Part shown: positions 1 to 10,935 of the stretch, piece by piece
How the letters are laid out: every line of letters begins with the position of its first letter
Position numbering within the stretch: the stretch's first letter is position 1
NCBI GenBank assembly: GCA_029339195.1
Contig: JAPTJF010000269.1
Coordinates: 21,148 to 85,147 of the forward strand
Length of the DNA stretch: 64,000 nucleotides
From: Micractinium sp. NFX-FRZ
Taxonomy: Eukaryota > Chlorophyta > Trebouxiophyceae > Chlorellales > Chlorellaceae
Direction: 5' to 3'
Notes under the pieces: model-generated
Seen by the model: the letters and a program-made list of their open reading frames with translations, nothing else
What the model was told of the DNA's origin: nothing
Database searches by the model: none
Position numbers and translations under genes: made by a program

Positions 1-261
1 CGGTGGTGGGGCTATTCGTGCATGCATGTGCTAAGCATGCGCAAGGACCAGTACGGTAAGCATGGCGTCACTGGTAGGTCTGGCTAATGGCAGCATGTGC
101 TGCACATGTCTTGCATGGAGTGCCCTTTTCAAATGCCTTGCATCGCTCACATGTGTGCCTGCTGGCACGCCACCTTCCTTGCACCCTCCTATGCACAGCC
201 CTCGCACACATCTGACCCTCCCCCCTGCTCCCTCTTGAACCTGACCTGGCACAACACACAG
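1..261. other. probable intron of the first gene
   Basis: No exon can be assigned here. A pyrimidine-rich stretch ends in an AG at 260-261, directly before the first recognised exon of the amidotransferase-like gene, so this is most likely the 3' part of an intron. The 5' exons of that gene lie outside the window. Confidence 0.5.
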
Positions 262-1479
262 AACCTGGATGAGCTGGCGGACCGCTACACGTCTGACAGC
301 TTTGCCGAGGGCCCCACCTCGCCCTCCTCCATCCTGGCGGCCCGCGCCGACCCGCGCCAGCTGGCGGCGGAGACAATACTACGCATGTACCAAAAGGACC
401 GCAGCGGGGACCCCCTGGTGCTGCTGTCGGAGCTGCAGGTGGGCAGCGGGTGGGGGCGGTTGCTGGAGCTGCAGGGGCACCGGGTGGTGTGGCCTTGCGT
501 TGCTTTGCGTCGTACGCGTGGTGGGGTGTTGTCGTGTGGCATGCGTGGCAGGTGTGGTGCTGTGCAATGTGGTGCAAGGGCAGCGTTGATGCGTCGTTTG
601 CAGCGGAGAGGGCAGTTGATGCTGGCTGCGGCAGCCGGGCACCTCTTTGCAGGCGCTGAAGGTAGCAGGCCAACATGCGGGGACGGGAGCACATGGGCAG
701 CCTGTGCTGTCCCCCCCTCCCGATCTTGCGTCTTACCCCGACCCACATACCCTCCTGTGTATGCCTTCTCTTCACCACCCGCAGGGCCAGTTCTCATTTG
801 TTCTGTTCTGCGGCGAGAAGCGGCAGGTGTTTGCTGCCCGCGACTCCAGCGGCAGCGAACCCCTGTACTACTCCATTGATGACGACGGCGCTGTGTGCCT
901 CTCCAACGGCACGCCCCATGTGCCCACTGACGACGGCCCGGTGCAGGTGGGTGCAGCAGCAGAGTAGCAGCCTGGCCGGGTGCGGGGGTGTGATGGCAAA
1001 GGTGGAGGGACAAAGCACCAAGGAATGGGCACATGAGTGGCGGCACTTGCTGCACGTGGCGGTAGCATGCAGGCAACTTGATGCCCTGACGCCTGTCCAC
1101 CACTGTCCGTGCTCTGTCCCGCTGTGGTACTTTGGCGGAGGCCACCCTTTGCTGAGCTCCGCAGCGCCTGCCTGCCTCTGCCGCCACCTGTGCTGCCTCC
1201 TCCGCTGACCCCCGCCGGCGCCGTCGACCCCCGCTCACATGTGTGCAGTGGCACGAGGTGCCCCCGGGCCACTTTGTGTCGGGGCGCAGCCCCAAGCTGC
1301 AGCAGTTTGCGCTGACGTACGAGCAGCTGAGTATACGGGAGTCGTACGAGCGCTCCATGGATGAGGAGATGTCACCCCGTGCCCTGGCCCTGCTTGCGGG
1401 CCGGCAGGAGGACGAAATGAGGCGCTCGCTGTCCCCAGAGCGCGCCGCTGACGACCTCCTGTTTGGCTTTGTACAATAG
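262..1479 (+). CDS. class II glutamine amidotransferase-like protein, 3' part
   Basis: Three exons can be read: 262-438, 785-946 and 1249-1479. All are in phase 0 and give 189 residues before TAG at 1477-1479. The middle exon contains GQFSFVLFCG, VFAARDSSGSEPLYYSID and LSNGTPHVP, and the next begins WHEVPPGHF. This pattern (G-F-hydrophobic strand, FAARD..G..PLYY, then a P-G-F turn) is that of the Ntn-fold glutamine amidotransferase domain of asparagine synthase-like and plant TSJT1/aluminium-induced-like proteins. The N-terminal catalytic Cys would lie upstream of the window, so activity cannot be judged. No synthetase domain follows; the protein ends about 80 residues later with an acidic tail. 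The family call is from motif resemblance. A stand-alone amidotransferase-fold protein of unknown substrate is the safest reading. Confidence 0.65.
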
Positions 1480-2954
1480 ACAGCATGCCATGCCCCTAAC
1501 GACGACGGGCAGGAAAGCCAGCCAACGCTGACGGCGCTGGCGCTCTGTAGCTTCTCACCGCCACCCCTGGCGCCCGACGCATGAGCCCCCCACCCGCCTG
1601 CCCGCATCCTCCCCTACGTATCCGCGACGCCACGGCCGCCTGCGGGGCCCAGCCGGGGTGCTGGCCCGCCGTGAGGCCTCTTGACCTGATGCGCGCCGGC
1701 GCGCCTGCAGCCATCTCGCGGCAGCGGCACGCGGCGGCTGGAGTACACTAGCTGACGCACTGCATGCACCGATCACCCCCCAGCCTGCCGCACTGTCTGG
1801 GCCCGGACACGACGAGAACGTCCCTGCAAAGTGCTGGCCAGCTCCCTGCTCTCTCTCTGCAGCGTGAACTTCTCGTCCCCATTTTCATGCGAGCTACCGT
1901 CCCACAACGCCTCTTCTTTCAGCCTCCCAAATGCTGCCTGCCTTCCCTTGCCTGCTGATAGTTTTTATGACGCTTCGCTTGCTGCTGCCTCGGGAACAGC
2001 CCTGGCAGCGCACCCATGCCCACACGTTTCTGCCCCTCACCCTCTGCCTCACTTGCCCTTTATCCCCCTTTTGCATGTGCACCTCTGAGTAGCAAGCCCC
2101 TTTGGCTGCCTGTGCAGTCCGCTTTTGAGCTTCCCAGTCACAGTAGCTGTATGCAAGACCCTGAGACAACAACAGAGCACTGCCCCACAGCTGGGCACCG
2201 TCGCATCGCCAGGGGGGGTTGGCAGTAAGCAGCGGGCACTTGCACTCATTTGGAGGTGGTGACTCTGTGCTCTGGGGCCGCTGCAAGCAGTGGCCAGGGA
2301 GCCTCCCATAGCCTCCATGTTCTCCTCCTCCTCTCCTCCCACGTGGAAGCACAGTGCTCTTACAAGGTCTGTGCAACTCTCTCGCTGGCTGGCGTACTGC
2401 TGGCTCTCAACGAATGCGGGTTTGGTTGGGGAGGCGCGGCTGGTGCGCCACGCCACCCAAAGGGATCTGCAGCAACGAATTGCGCGGTGTAGCGGAGCTG
2501 CTGGTTTGCCACTTGATTGGGCAAGGTCTGTGGTGCGGGACAGGAGGAGGGAGGGCGCATCATCAAATACGCTGGCGCTGGCAGCGTGGGGGGCGGTACA
2601 CAGCGTGGGTACAGCTGTGCTGGTCTGCTGTGTGTGAGACGAGGGGAGGGAGCAATAAGTGCTGGGATGGAGTGGGAAGGAAAAACAAGGCGATGAGGAC
2701 AAGGGTCGGTGCAAGAGGGGCGACGGATGGACAGCGATGGGGTGCGGTGCGATCAGAGGTCTGTCATTCGTTTGAAAAACGCGGGGGGCGGAAAAAAAAC
2801 TGCGTGAGGCTAAGGGCCTGGGCGCAGCCCGGGGCTGGGCGGCGCGGCGACATAGAGGGCAGGGGGGTGCAGAGGAGGCACGGGGTCACTGTGCAGCGGG
2901 GCTTCAACAGAGGGTGGGCAAGCGAGGGCACCGCTGTGACATCATGCCTCCCAT
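1480..2954. other. intergenic region between convergent genes
   Basis: Both flanking genes end here, so this should hold two 3' UTRs. A TTACA at 2360-2364 (TGTAA on the minus strand) is a candidate poly(A) signal for serine decarboxylase, about 590 nt after its stop. No further gene or RNA is visible. Confidence 0.5.
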
Positions 2955-5900
2955 TCACTCGTCGTCGCTGGCGTTGGCAGCACGAGCAGAGTCGGCCAGC
3001 TTGAGGGTGTCGGCCACCACGACGCGTCCCCTGCAGGCAGCGGGTGGGGGTGAGGCAGGCATGGGGTGAGACTGGGGAGTTGCGTGCCCTGCCGCGCCTG
3101 CTTTCGACGTCAGCACAAGCCTCCACCACGCTTCCTTCACCTGCCCTGCCCGTCACCCTCCATCCTTCACCCACCTGGGCTCCACCCACCCCACCAACAC
3201 CTCTGCCATTCAACACATTCATACCATCACCCCAGGAGCTTGACCCACAAGCGCTGCCTGGCCTGCGCTCACACAAGATCAGCCAGCCCCTGCCCACACA
3301 CACACACACTGCAGCCTGCTGCACCCCACCCTGCGCGCCCAGCCCATGACCCCGTCAGGCTGGCCCCCCCTCCCATCCCAACACCCACCTGGACTCGATC
3401 AGCTCCTGCACAAAGGTCTGCAGCTTGCTGATGGTGATGTTGGGCATGACGACGACGTGGGCAATGTCGCCCTCGCACGCCAGCTGCCACTTGCGCACAA
3501 ACGCCTCCTCCCGCGGCCGCTCAAACACCACCGTGCTCGACAGCTCGTTCAGCATCGTCTTCACGCCCGCGCTCTCCAGCATCGTCTGCGGGCAGCACAC
3601 AGCACGAATGGTTGGGAGGGGAGGGGAAGCAGAGTGGGTGAGCAGGGAGTGTGGGCGCCCGGCGGTGCCTCCACGCCCGACACGCCCGCGCTCTCCCGAC
3701 ATCGCGTGCGGGAGAGCAGCGGAGCGGAGGCAGAGTGTGGGCAGGAAGGCAGAGGCGGGCAGGGGGCAGGGAAAGTTGGCAGGCCCGGTGCCACACTGCA
3801 GGCCATGCTGCACGTGTGGCAGCACCTGTGGCGCTGCATCCCACCGCCCGCCGCAGGCTGCCTGGCGGCAACGGCTGCGCCGCGGCCATGTTCCCTCGCC
3901 CTCCCAGCCCACACACCTTGAGCAGGTGGGCGTTGCGCAGGCACTTCTCCACGTCCTTGCGCAGGCCCTCGTACCCCTTGCGGGTGAAAGTGTACCTGGG
4001 AGGGCCAGGGGTGGGGGAGCGGGGCCGGGCAGCAGGGTCAGGGAGTGGCACGGGCCAGGGGCCCCGAGGCTGGCAGGGGTGCGGGGCAGCTAGAAGGGCG
4101 AGAAGAAGCGGCGGCGGGCAAGGGCAACGGCTGGGGCGTAGGCGGAGGTGGGGCAGTGCACACGCCAGTGCCCTAACACCCCTGCACACAACACACACAC
4201 TGGGGCCCGGCACACCCCACCACCACATGTAGAGAGCCGCGTGGGCGTTGCAGCACCCCATGCCGTGCACTCTTCTCAGCCCTACCTAGCCCCCTCCCCA
4301 GACCCCCCTTCCCCTGCCCCCCCGGCACTCACCACATGTAGATGGGCGCGTGCCCGTTGCGTGAGCCCATGATGGTGGCATCACGGCTGTTCAGGTACTC
4401 CACATCGTTGCTCACGCCCTTGATGTGCCTGCGGGACAGGCAGGACGGGTGGGCAGTACACATGTGCACATGAGCAGCAGCACAGGAGATGCTGTGTGCT
4501 GCACATTGCCGTTCGGGCCATGGGCGAGCTGGCGGGCGGGCAGGCAGGCAGTACAAGCAGCAGTCAGGCAGGGGCGGAGTGGATGCAGCAGTGCCTGGCT
4601 GGGCAGCGGGACAAGCAGTGGCGGTCAGTCCAGCGGTGCGGATGCTGAATTGCGGGCAGCAGCAGCAGCGGCTATGCACGAGGGCGGGTCAGAACAGGCG
4701 CAGCAGGGCAGCACAGCACGGCACAGCGCAGCACAGCGAAGCACAGCAGGGGGGCCCTCACTTGAGGCGGGTCATGACGACGCCGCAGGGGACGGGTGAT
4801 CCCACAAACTTGTGGCCCGACACAGAGATGGATCCAATGGGCTTCTTGAAGGTCACCATGGGGGCGCGCTTCACAAAGGGGATCTGCGCAGCCAACGCGT
4901 GGGGCAGGAAGGAAGCGGGGCAGGCAAAGGTTACAGGGTGCCTGGGCTTGCAACCATGCCAGGCAGCGTGCTGCAAGGCAGAACCTGGAGCCCGCAATCT
5001 GGGCCCACACGCCGGCGGCCGGCGGAAGCGGCAAGGAGAGGGCTGCCAGGGGCGGGCGGCATGGGCAGGGAGGGCTGCCGGGGTGGGGCAGGGCGGGGCA
5101 GGGCAGGCGCGCACCATCATGCCGAACAGGGCGCCGTCGCAGTGGATGTAGAAGCGGTCCTCGCCGTAACCTGTCTCCTGCGGGGTGCAAAAAGGAGGGG
5201 CGGAGAAAAGGCGGACGTTGTGGAGACCAGGCGGGAGATGAGAGAATAAGAAGGGAGCGTGGGGAGGTAGGGAGCACACAGCGTGGCGCAGCGGGAGAAA
5301 TGAGAGTGCTCGGGTCGTCGCGGCCGCGGGAGCCACGCCCCACACCCCATGCCCCAGCAACAATTGCACCAGGTCACTTGCAGCCCCCTTTCACAGCCCT
5401 GCCACCCCAACGTGACGGACGCAGTGATGTCAGCATGTGCGTACACACGTCAGCCCTCCCCGCACCTTGAGAATGTCGAGCACGCGGTCCAGGTCGTCCA
5501 CCGCCCCCTTGACGGTGGTGCCAATGTTGACATTGATGATGGCGGGGCGGTCGGCATTCTTGATCAGGTGCTGCTTCAGCTCGTCGTAGTCAATCTCGCC
5601 AGTCTCCAGGGTGCCCACCTGTTACCATTCAACACATTCACAGGGGCAAATGAATTCGTGAGAAAAGCAGCAAAGGCAAAGTCGCTCTCCAGCGTGCCCA
5701 CCTGGCGGGAGTGAAGAAGCGAAAGTGAGGTGGTTGAGTGGAATGCAAAGCATGGGTGAGGCCTGCTGCTGCCTCCAGCCACAGGTGCCAACCTTGCCGC
5801 CATCTCAGGGGCCCAGCAGCTGGCATACACTCCCCAGCCCAGCCTTCTGCCGTACCCTGGATCTCAGCTACATTCTTGTGACCACAGCAGTGCCCCCCGC

Positions 5901-7673
5901 CACCAAGGCACCCACCTTGACGGCGTCCATGCGATACATGCGGGCGGCCTTGAACACCGAGTAGTGCGTCTCCCGAGAGGAGTACAGGATGCCGTCGGGC
6001 AGCACCTCGCGACCCACCAGGATGCCGTGCAGGTTGCCCTCTGCAGGGGAGGGGGCAGGAGCGGTGATCGAACGAGCTGGCAGCGTGGGTAGGGGCAGGG
6101 GCAGTGTGGGGAGGGTGCAGGGAGCGTGGGGCAGGTGGGGCAAGCAGGGGAGGGGTACGAGGGTAACCACGCATACACGCGGCACAGGCAGGCCGGACGG
6201 CATCCCCCGCCCCTCTCACCAGTGCCGCAGTTGGTGACGTATCCCCAGAAGTCGTCCGCCTCAATCTCCCACAGCCGCGCAAACCACTGCAGCACGCCAA
6301 TCTCAAACTCGCGCGAGTGCACGCCGTAGTTGGACCTGCGGCGGCGGGAGTGGCAGGGGCACGGCAGTGGGCCACAAGGCGCGGGCACGGGCGCGGGGCG
6401 GGTCCCCGCAGCGGCAGCAGGCGGCAAATACGACTGCCCAGCTGGGCTGGCATAGAGGCGCCCCCACGCTGCTCCACGCTTCATCCCATACGCTGCCTTG
6501 CTCTGCGCTGCACCCCACACACGCTGTGTGCTGTGGCCGCTGCTGCACCAGGGCTGTGCAGCCAGGCCGTGCTGTGGTCATGCTGTGCTGCTGCTCACTC
6601 AATGAAGGGGTCCCCCAGGTTGTTGATGCAATACTTCTGCAGGCCCTCCAGGGGGCCATAGTCAAAGTCCAGGTTGTAGGGGTAGCTGCGGGCAGGAAAC
6701 ACAGTTGGAGAAAACCAGCAGCATGCCTGTTATGAACGGAGGGGTGAGATGTCCAAGCAGGGGACAATGGGCGGGGCTGCTCAATGACAGGCGAGGTGAG
6801 ACACGGGCACCAGGGCTGGGTGCATGATGGGAGGCAGGCGCACGAGGCGCACAACGCCTGGGCACCCTGCCCCAGCTTGCCGCAAAAGGTTAAAGAGCCG
6901 CGGGCAGGCCCACTGCCTTCCGGCACTGGCGCTGCTGCTCTCCAGCACTTGGGAAGGCGCCACCGTGCCTGCCTGACCATGAATGCACTGGTGTGCCCCC
7001 GAGCTGCAGTCAACTGCAGTCAGCCTTCCCCAGGGCGCTCGTGGGCACGCTGGCGAAGCCGGCACAGGGCCGGCACGCCGGCTGCGGAGGCCGAAGAGCA
7101 GCATCGCTGGCAGAGCACAAGCACAAGCACGCACCCCATGTGGTGGTCAGTCCGCAGCTGCAGCTTCTCCTTGTAGTCCTCGATGACCTGTCAAAGGGGG
7201 AAATGCATGTGGGGACCAGCCGCACTGTCAACACTCGCCAGTGGGGCAGCGGCTGACCCGCAAAGCAGCGGGGCCCTGCGGGGGTCAGGGCACCGCAGTT
7301 GCTGCTGCACGGCTCCTCTTGCTAGCTGGCCCTGCTCACCTTGTTGATGCGGGCCTCGAGCTCCTGCAGGGGGGGACGGTGGAGCGACCTGGAGCGACCT
7401 GATCAGCCCTTGCGCTTCCAAATGTGGCGGCCACCCCAACGCGGTTCCACGGCAGCTTACCTCCTTGTCCATCTCATCCGCATCAAGGACAGGCAGCGCG
7501 GCGGTGTAGTTGTGGCTGATGAGCGTGCTGCTCGTCACTGGGCGGGCCTGGTAGGGCGCCGTGGTGGGGCTGCTGGGCTCGTCGGCCGCGGTGTCAGTTC
7601 GCGTGGTGACCAGGGGCTTGGCCGCAGGGATGGGCAGCCGGCCCTGAGTGCTGAGAGGCAGAATGGACTCCAT
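2955..7673 (-). CDS. SDC: serine decarboxylase (group II PLP-dependent decarboxylase)
   Basis: Thirteen exons (7673-7461, 7363-7340, 7187-7135, 6685-6599, 6335-6220, 6040-5916, 5618-5466, 5177-5115, 4883-4762, 4428-4333, 3995-3917, 3585-3389, 3030-2955) join in phase to 467 residues, close to the length of plant serine decarboxylases. The enzyme turns serine into ethanolamine with pyridoxal phosphate, feeding phosphatidylethanolamine and choline synthesis. Visible features are [12 protein letters not shown] near residue 97, [20 protein letters not shown] (His190, expected to stack on the cofactor), HCDGALFG (Asp271, expected to hold the pyridine nitrogen) and [11 protein letters not shown] with Lys303 as the cofactor-binding lysine. 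Bacterial histidine decarboxylases share the fold; the plant-like sequence favours serine as substrate. The start at 7673 has an ATG; an in-frame upstream start codon lies at 7703. Exon 2 is only 24 nt. Introns 6, 10 and 11 carry second copies of the adjoining exon edges. Confidence 0.93.
3562..3716 (-). repeat. duplicated exon edge, serine decarboxylase intron 11
   Basis: The 5' edge of exon 12 (3562-3597, plus-strand CGCCCGCGCTCTCC..ATCGTCTGCGGG) recurs at 3681-3716 inside the intron with a few changes. The offset is 119 bp. The copy retains a potential acceptor AG but is not needed for the reading frame. Confidence 0.7.
4219..4371 (-). repeat. duplicated exon edge, serine decarboxylase intron 10
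   Basis: The 3' edge of exon 10 (4328-4371, encoding [12 protein letters not shown]) has a decayed copy at 4219-4262 that still translates as [13 protein letters not shown] in one frame. The offset is 109 bp. The copy lies downstream of the true donor, inside the intron. Confidence 0.7.
5602..5704 (-). repeat. duplicated exon edge and decoy acceptor, serine decarboxylase intron 6
   Basis: The start of exon 7 (reading VGTLE, from 5618) is repeated 83 bp upstream in the transcript at 5701, again preceded by CAG. Splicing at the distal copy would add 83 nt and break the frame, so the proximal site is the functional one. Confidence 0.75.
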
Positions 7674-9050
7674 GACTGCGTGTGTGCGTAGCAGACGGTG
7701 CACAGGTGAATTGCGGTGCTTGTGTTATACACACAGGACTGCAAGCTACGCAAAGTGCAAGGGGCCGACGTTGCGGCTTGAATGATGGCGGCTGGCAGGC
7801 AGCAGAGCGCAGCACGACGCGTCCCGTTGTGCCACCCGCCTGAGCACACTTCAATACGTGCCAATGTAGGGATCAGACACAAATATCAGTTTGGATGTGT
7901 GCTGCATGATCCGAGCAGCAGCTGCAACGCCGCCGCCAGCTGCCGCCGTGTACTGCCGCAGCCAAAGCGAAACGCGCAGTTCAGGGCAGGGCAAGGCAAC
8001 AGCCTGCGCTTGGCATCATGCTGTGTCTTGCAACAGAACCCACTCAATATGAACTCGCAAATAACGTACCCTCTCCCTCCTGTGCACGGACCCAACCCAA
8101 CGGCTCCTTCACCGCCCGTGGTGCCCGCCCCTGGCGAGCTGTGTGCGGCAAGATACAACAGGACTGGCGGCCCTGCATGCCCATGCCGTGTGCCATGGCT
8201 GGCACAGCCACCATGCACTGACCATCATCAAGGTCACATGTCCCAAGCTTGTACAGCACACACGCGCGCAAAGCCCTAGCAGAAAGTCAGTGGACTGGCG
8301 CAGGCTGCCGGCGGCAGGGCAGGCTGCCCGGCAAGGGCATCCTACCCTGCAGGCAGCACGGCCGTCGACCAACCCCAATGGGCATGTAGCTGCGGTCATC
8401 CAGACGGGGGTGGAACCTCGTTAGACATGCTTGCTCTCGAAGGGAATCGTTCCTCCGGCACGCGTCATGGATGAATGCCGCGAGCCAGTTGGTGTGCCAC
8501 ATGCATTCACCCCTCATATAGCCACATTTTGTGTGTGCCGTCATGACGCGTCAACATCATGGGACTCGAGGAGGCAGCATGCAAGAAGAACCAACTGAAC
8601 ACTGTGCGGCCCCTTGAATTGCCCACTGGGGCAGCTGCTTGCGGTACGGCGGCACCCGCAAGCAGCCCACTCCTGCCCGTGTCGGCGCAGCCGCCTATGC
8701 TGGGACACAGAGGCCCGCTTCCTTGCATGAAATCACACCCAGAGGTCCTTCACACAAACCACCTACTTGCAACTGAGACAGTTCACAAACATCAAAGATG
8801 AGATCGCAGTGGCCTCCCTGTGCAGCACAGCCCCCAAACCCTCAGGAGTGGCCGGAGTCAGCTTCGAGGCAGCAAGGCACCGCATCGAGCAGTGCGACTG
8901 AACCAAACACGCCAGTCAGACAGACTAGAAGGCTGCCCTCTTAGAAAGCCAAGCCAGCTACCCGTTGTTCACAGTGCGCGCCACCCCTCCCACTTGTCAC
9001 TCAATCCTCGTTCTTGCTCGGTTCAGCCACCACACACGCTGCAAGTCGCC
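7674..9050. promoter_or_regulatory. divergent intergenic region between SDC and a small gene
   Basis: This 1.38-kb segment lies between two divergently oriented start codons and should contain both promoters and 5' UTRs. It is less GC-rich than the genes. I see no convincing exon, tRNA or clear TATA element in it. Confidence 0.4.
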
Positions 9051-9871
9051 ATGAGCCAGGTCCCTGCTTCCCAGTCTATGCCCAGCATTCTCAAGCCTGT
9101 GCGGCTGCACAGCAAGAAGAAAAGTGCCACACAGTCTGGAGGTGAGCGCAGCGGCCTGGGTGCAGGGTATCAGTGGTCCTGCGAGAATTCGCACTCCATA
9201 CCCTCGGTTCCGCAGCACAAAGGCGCGTGCGCGGCTTGCAGCCCTCCTTCCCTTGGTGGCTAACGCCGCGGCGTTGTGATCACCCGCCCCTGTGCAGGCG
9301 AGCTGGTCGCCGCGCCGCTCACGCCTGCGCTGCCGCCCTCCGGAGGCCTCTCCACAGCGCACTCCACCGAGAGCTTTGCCTCTGACCTGCTGGCCTGCGG
9401 CCTCTACGAGGACGAGCTGGACGATCTGGCAGAGCTGATGCAGGCACACAGCCCCAAGGTGGGATAGGTGGGGGTGCGGCGCGCACGTGGGGGACGTGTG
9501 CGTGCGGGACGTGCGGTAGCCCATGCTTGCTTGGAGCTGGCGGCGGTGGGCAAGCAAGCAGCCGGCCCTGCCTGGGCCCTGCTTGCTCTGGCGCGCTCCC
9601 CCTTTCTTGCACCTGCTGGATGTTTGGGGGAGAATTTGGGTGCAGCGCAGACACAGCTTCCAGCCCCGCTGCAGCTGGCTGCCCTCGCCGTACTCGCCCG
9701 ACGATCCCGCAGTACCCAGTCTAAGTCAAACCCTGCCGGTTAGGTCAACCCATGTGTGCTCAGTCGCGCCCGCTGCCTCCCCCCTAGTCTGACACGCCCG
9801 CTCCAACCCCCGCTTCCACTGTGCAGGCGGCTGGTCAAGAGGCGCCCCAGGTGGCGCACCAGCTTAGCTGA
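9051..9871 (+). CDS. hypothetical protein, 98 residues, three exons
   Basis: Exons 9051-9141, 9298-9458 and 9827-9871 join in phase from an ATG in good context (GCCATGAGC) to TGA. The 98-residue product has a basic N-terminal part (SILKPVRLHSKKK), a Ser/Pro/Thr-rich middle and an acidic amphipathic stretch (ASDLLACGLYEDELDDLAEL). It has no signal peptide, membrane segment or domain that I recognise. The clean splice signals and codon phase support a real gene, but the start and the last exon are weakly supported because the last coding exon is only 45 nt. The acidic helix could be a protein-binding motif; that is a guess from composition. Confidence 0.45.
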
Positions 9872-10935
9872 CAACATTGCTGGGAACGGCGTGGCGTCGG
9901 CACGCCCGCACCTCACGCCCTTTCCCTCGGCACGCCCGCACCTACCACCCTTTCCCCCCGACAACAACCCGCCCGGTCTCTGATCAAGTCGAGCTAAAAA
10001 ATCCCCAATCCCTCAGCAGTGGAACGAACTGTCCGTCCCCCTCCCCCCCCCCCCACACACACATGAACACCTCACTCCGGCCTTCACCAGAGAAGCCAGC
10101 CCCCACGTCTTGTGCCCATCTCCTACACCCCCGTCTGCCTACAACCCCTTTCGCATTTAATACCTCCTGTGCCACTGAAGCGGCGCCGCCACACTCTGCC
10201 CCTGTGCCCGTTCGCCTGCCTGCCTTTTCTCTCCAGCTCTCCCCCGCTCTTCCACGGGATGTGCCGGCGGGAGCGGCCGCGGCGGCAAGCCCCGCCTGCC
10301 GCTGCTGCGCCCGCTCCCGCCCGGCCCCCGACTTGTTTTGATTGTACACAACCCATCACCTTCCACGTCTCTCTCTGTTCCACCATGCCATGCTTTGGGC
10401 CGCCAACCAGCATCATCCAACCAGCCTTGGACTGCTTGCGGCCCATCCCATTTGTGTGCCAAGCCCCCCCCGGCTGAGCGCCCCCTGCTGAGACCCCACC
10501 CTCGCACCCTTGTGTCTAATCCCCATCCAACAAACATATACACGCATATCGCTTATGCTCGCTTCTTTCCGTTCTCCCTGTACTCACCCAACCCGGCCAT
10601 GCGCCAGGCAAGCGCGCCCGCCCCTTTTGCGCGCGGCGGCGCCGCGCTCTGCCTCCCACACCCCGCCTGCCCACCTCCCCTAGCGTCAGCGACAATGCGT
10701 GCAATGCAACAACCTGCTCTTGTCCTCAGCTTGCTACCGAATGCAAACCTTTGCAAGCACAAACTTGACACCCACAGGATCTCCAAGCGGAAGGGGTGCC
10801 AGCTGTTTGAGAGCAGGGCAAGGTAATAGGAGTGCACACAAATAGCACCCGGGCTAGTAAGGTTGTAGGGCTCCATGCCATGGCAGCTGGCATAGCGTAG
10901 CTGCAGCACCCTGGGTAGCTGCGGCACCGCCCCGC
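9872..10935. other. intergenic region between convergent genes
   Basis: Expected to hold the 3' UTRs of the small gene and of the RNase III gene. The stretch 9890-10560 is C-rich and pyrimidine-rich on the plus strand, including a C run followed by CA repeats near 10045-10062. No coding exon was recognised. Confidence 0.45.

Noticed and set aside
5619..5701. Extra exon reading [12 protein letters not shown] in serine decarboxylase
   Set aside because: It is a copy of the true exon start but adds 83 nt, which shifts the frame of the conserved enzyme.
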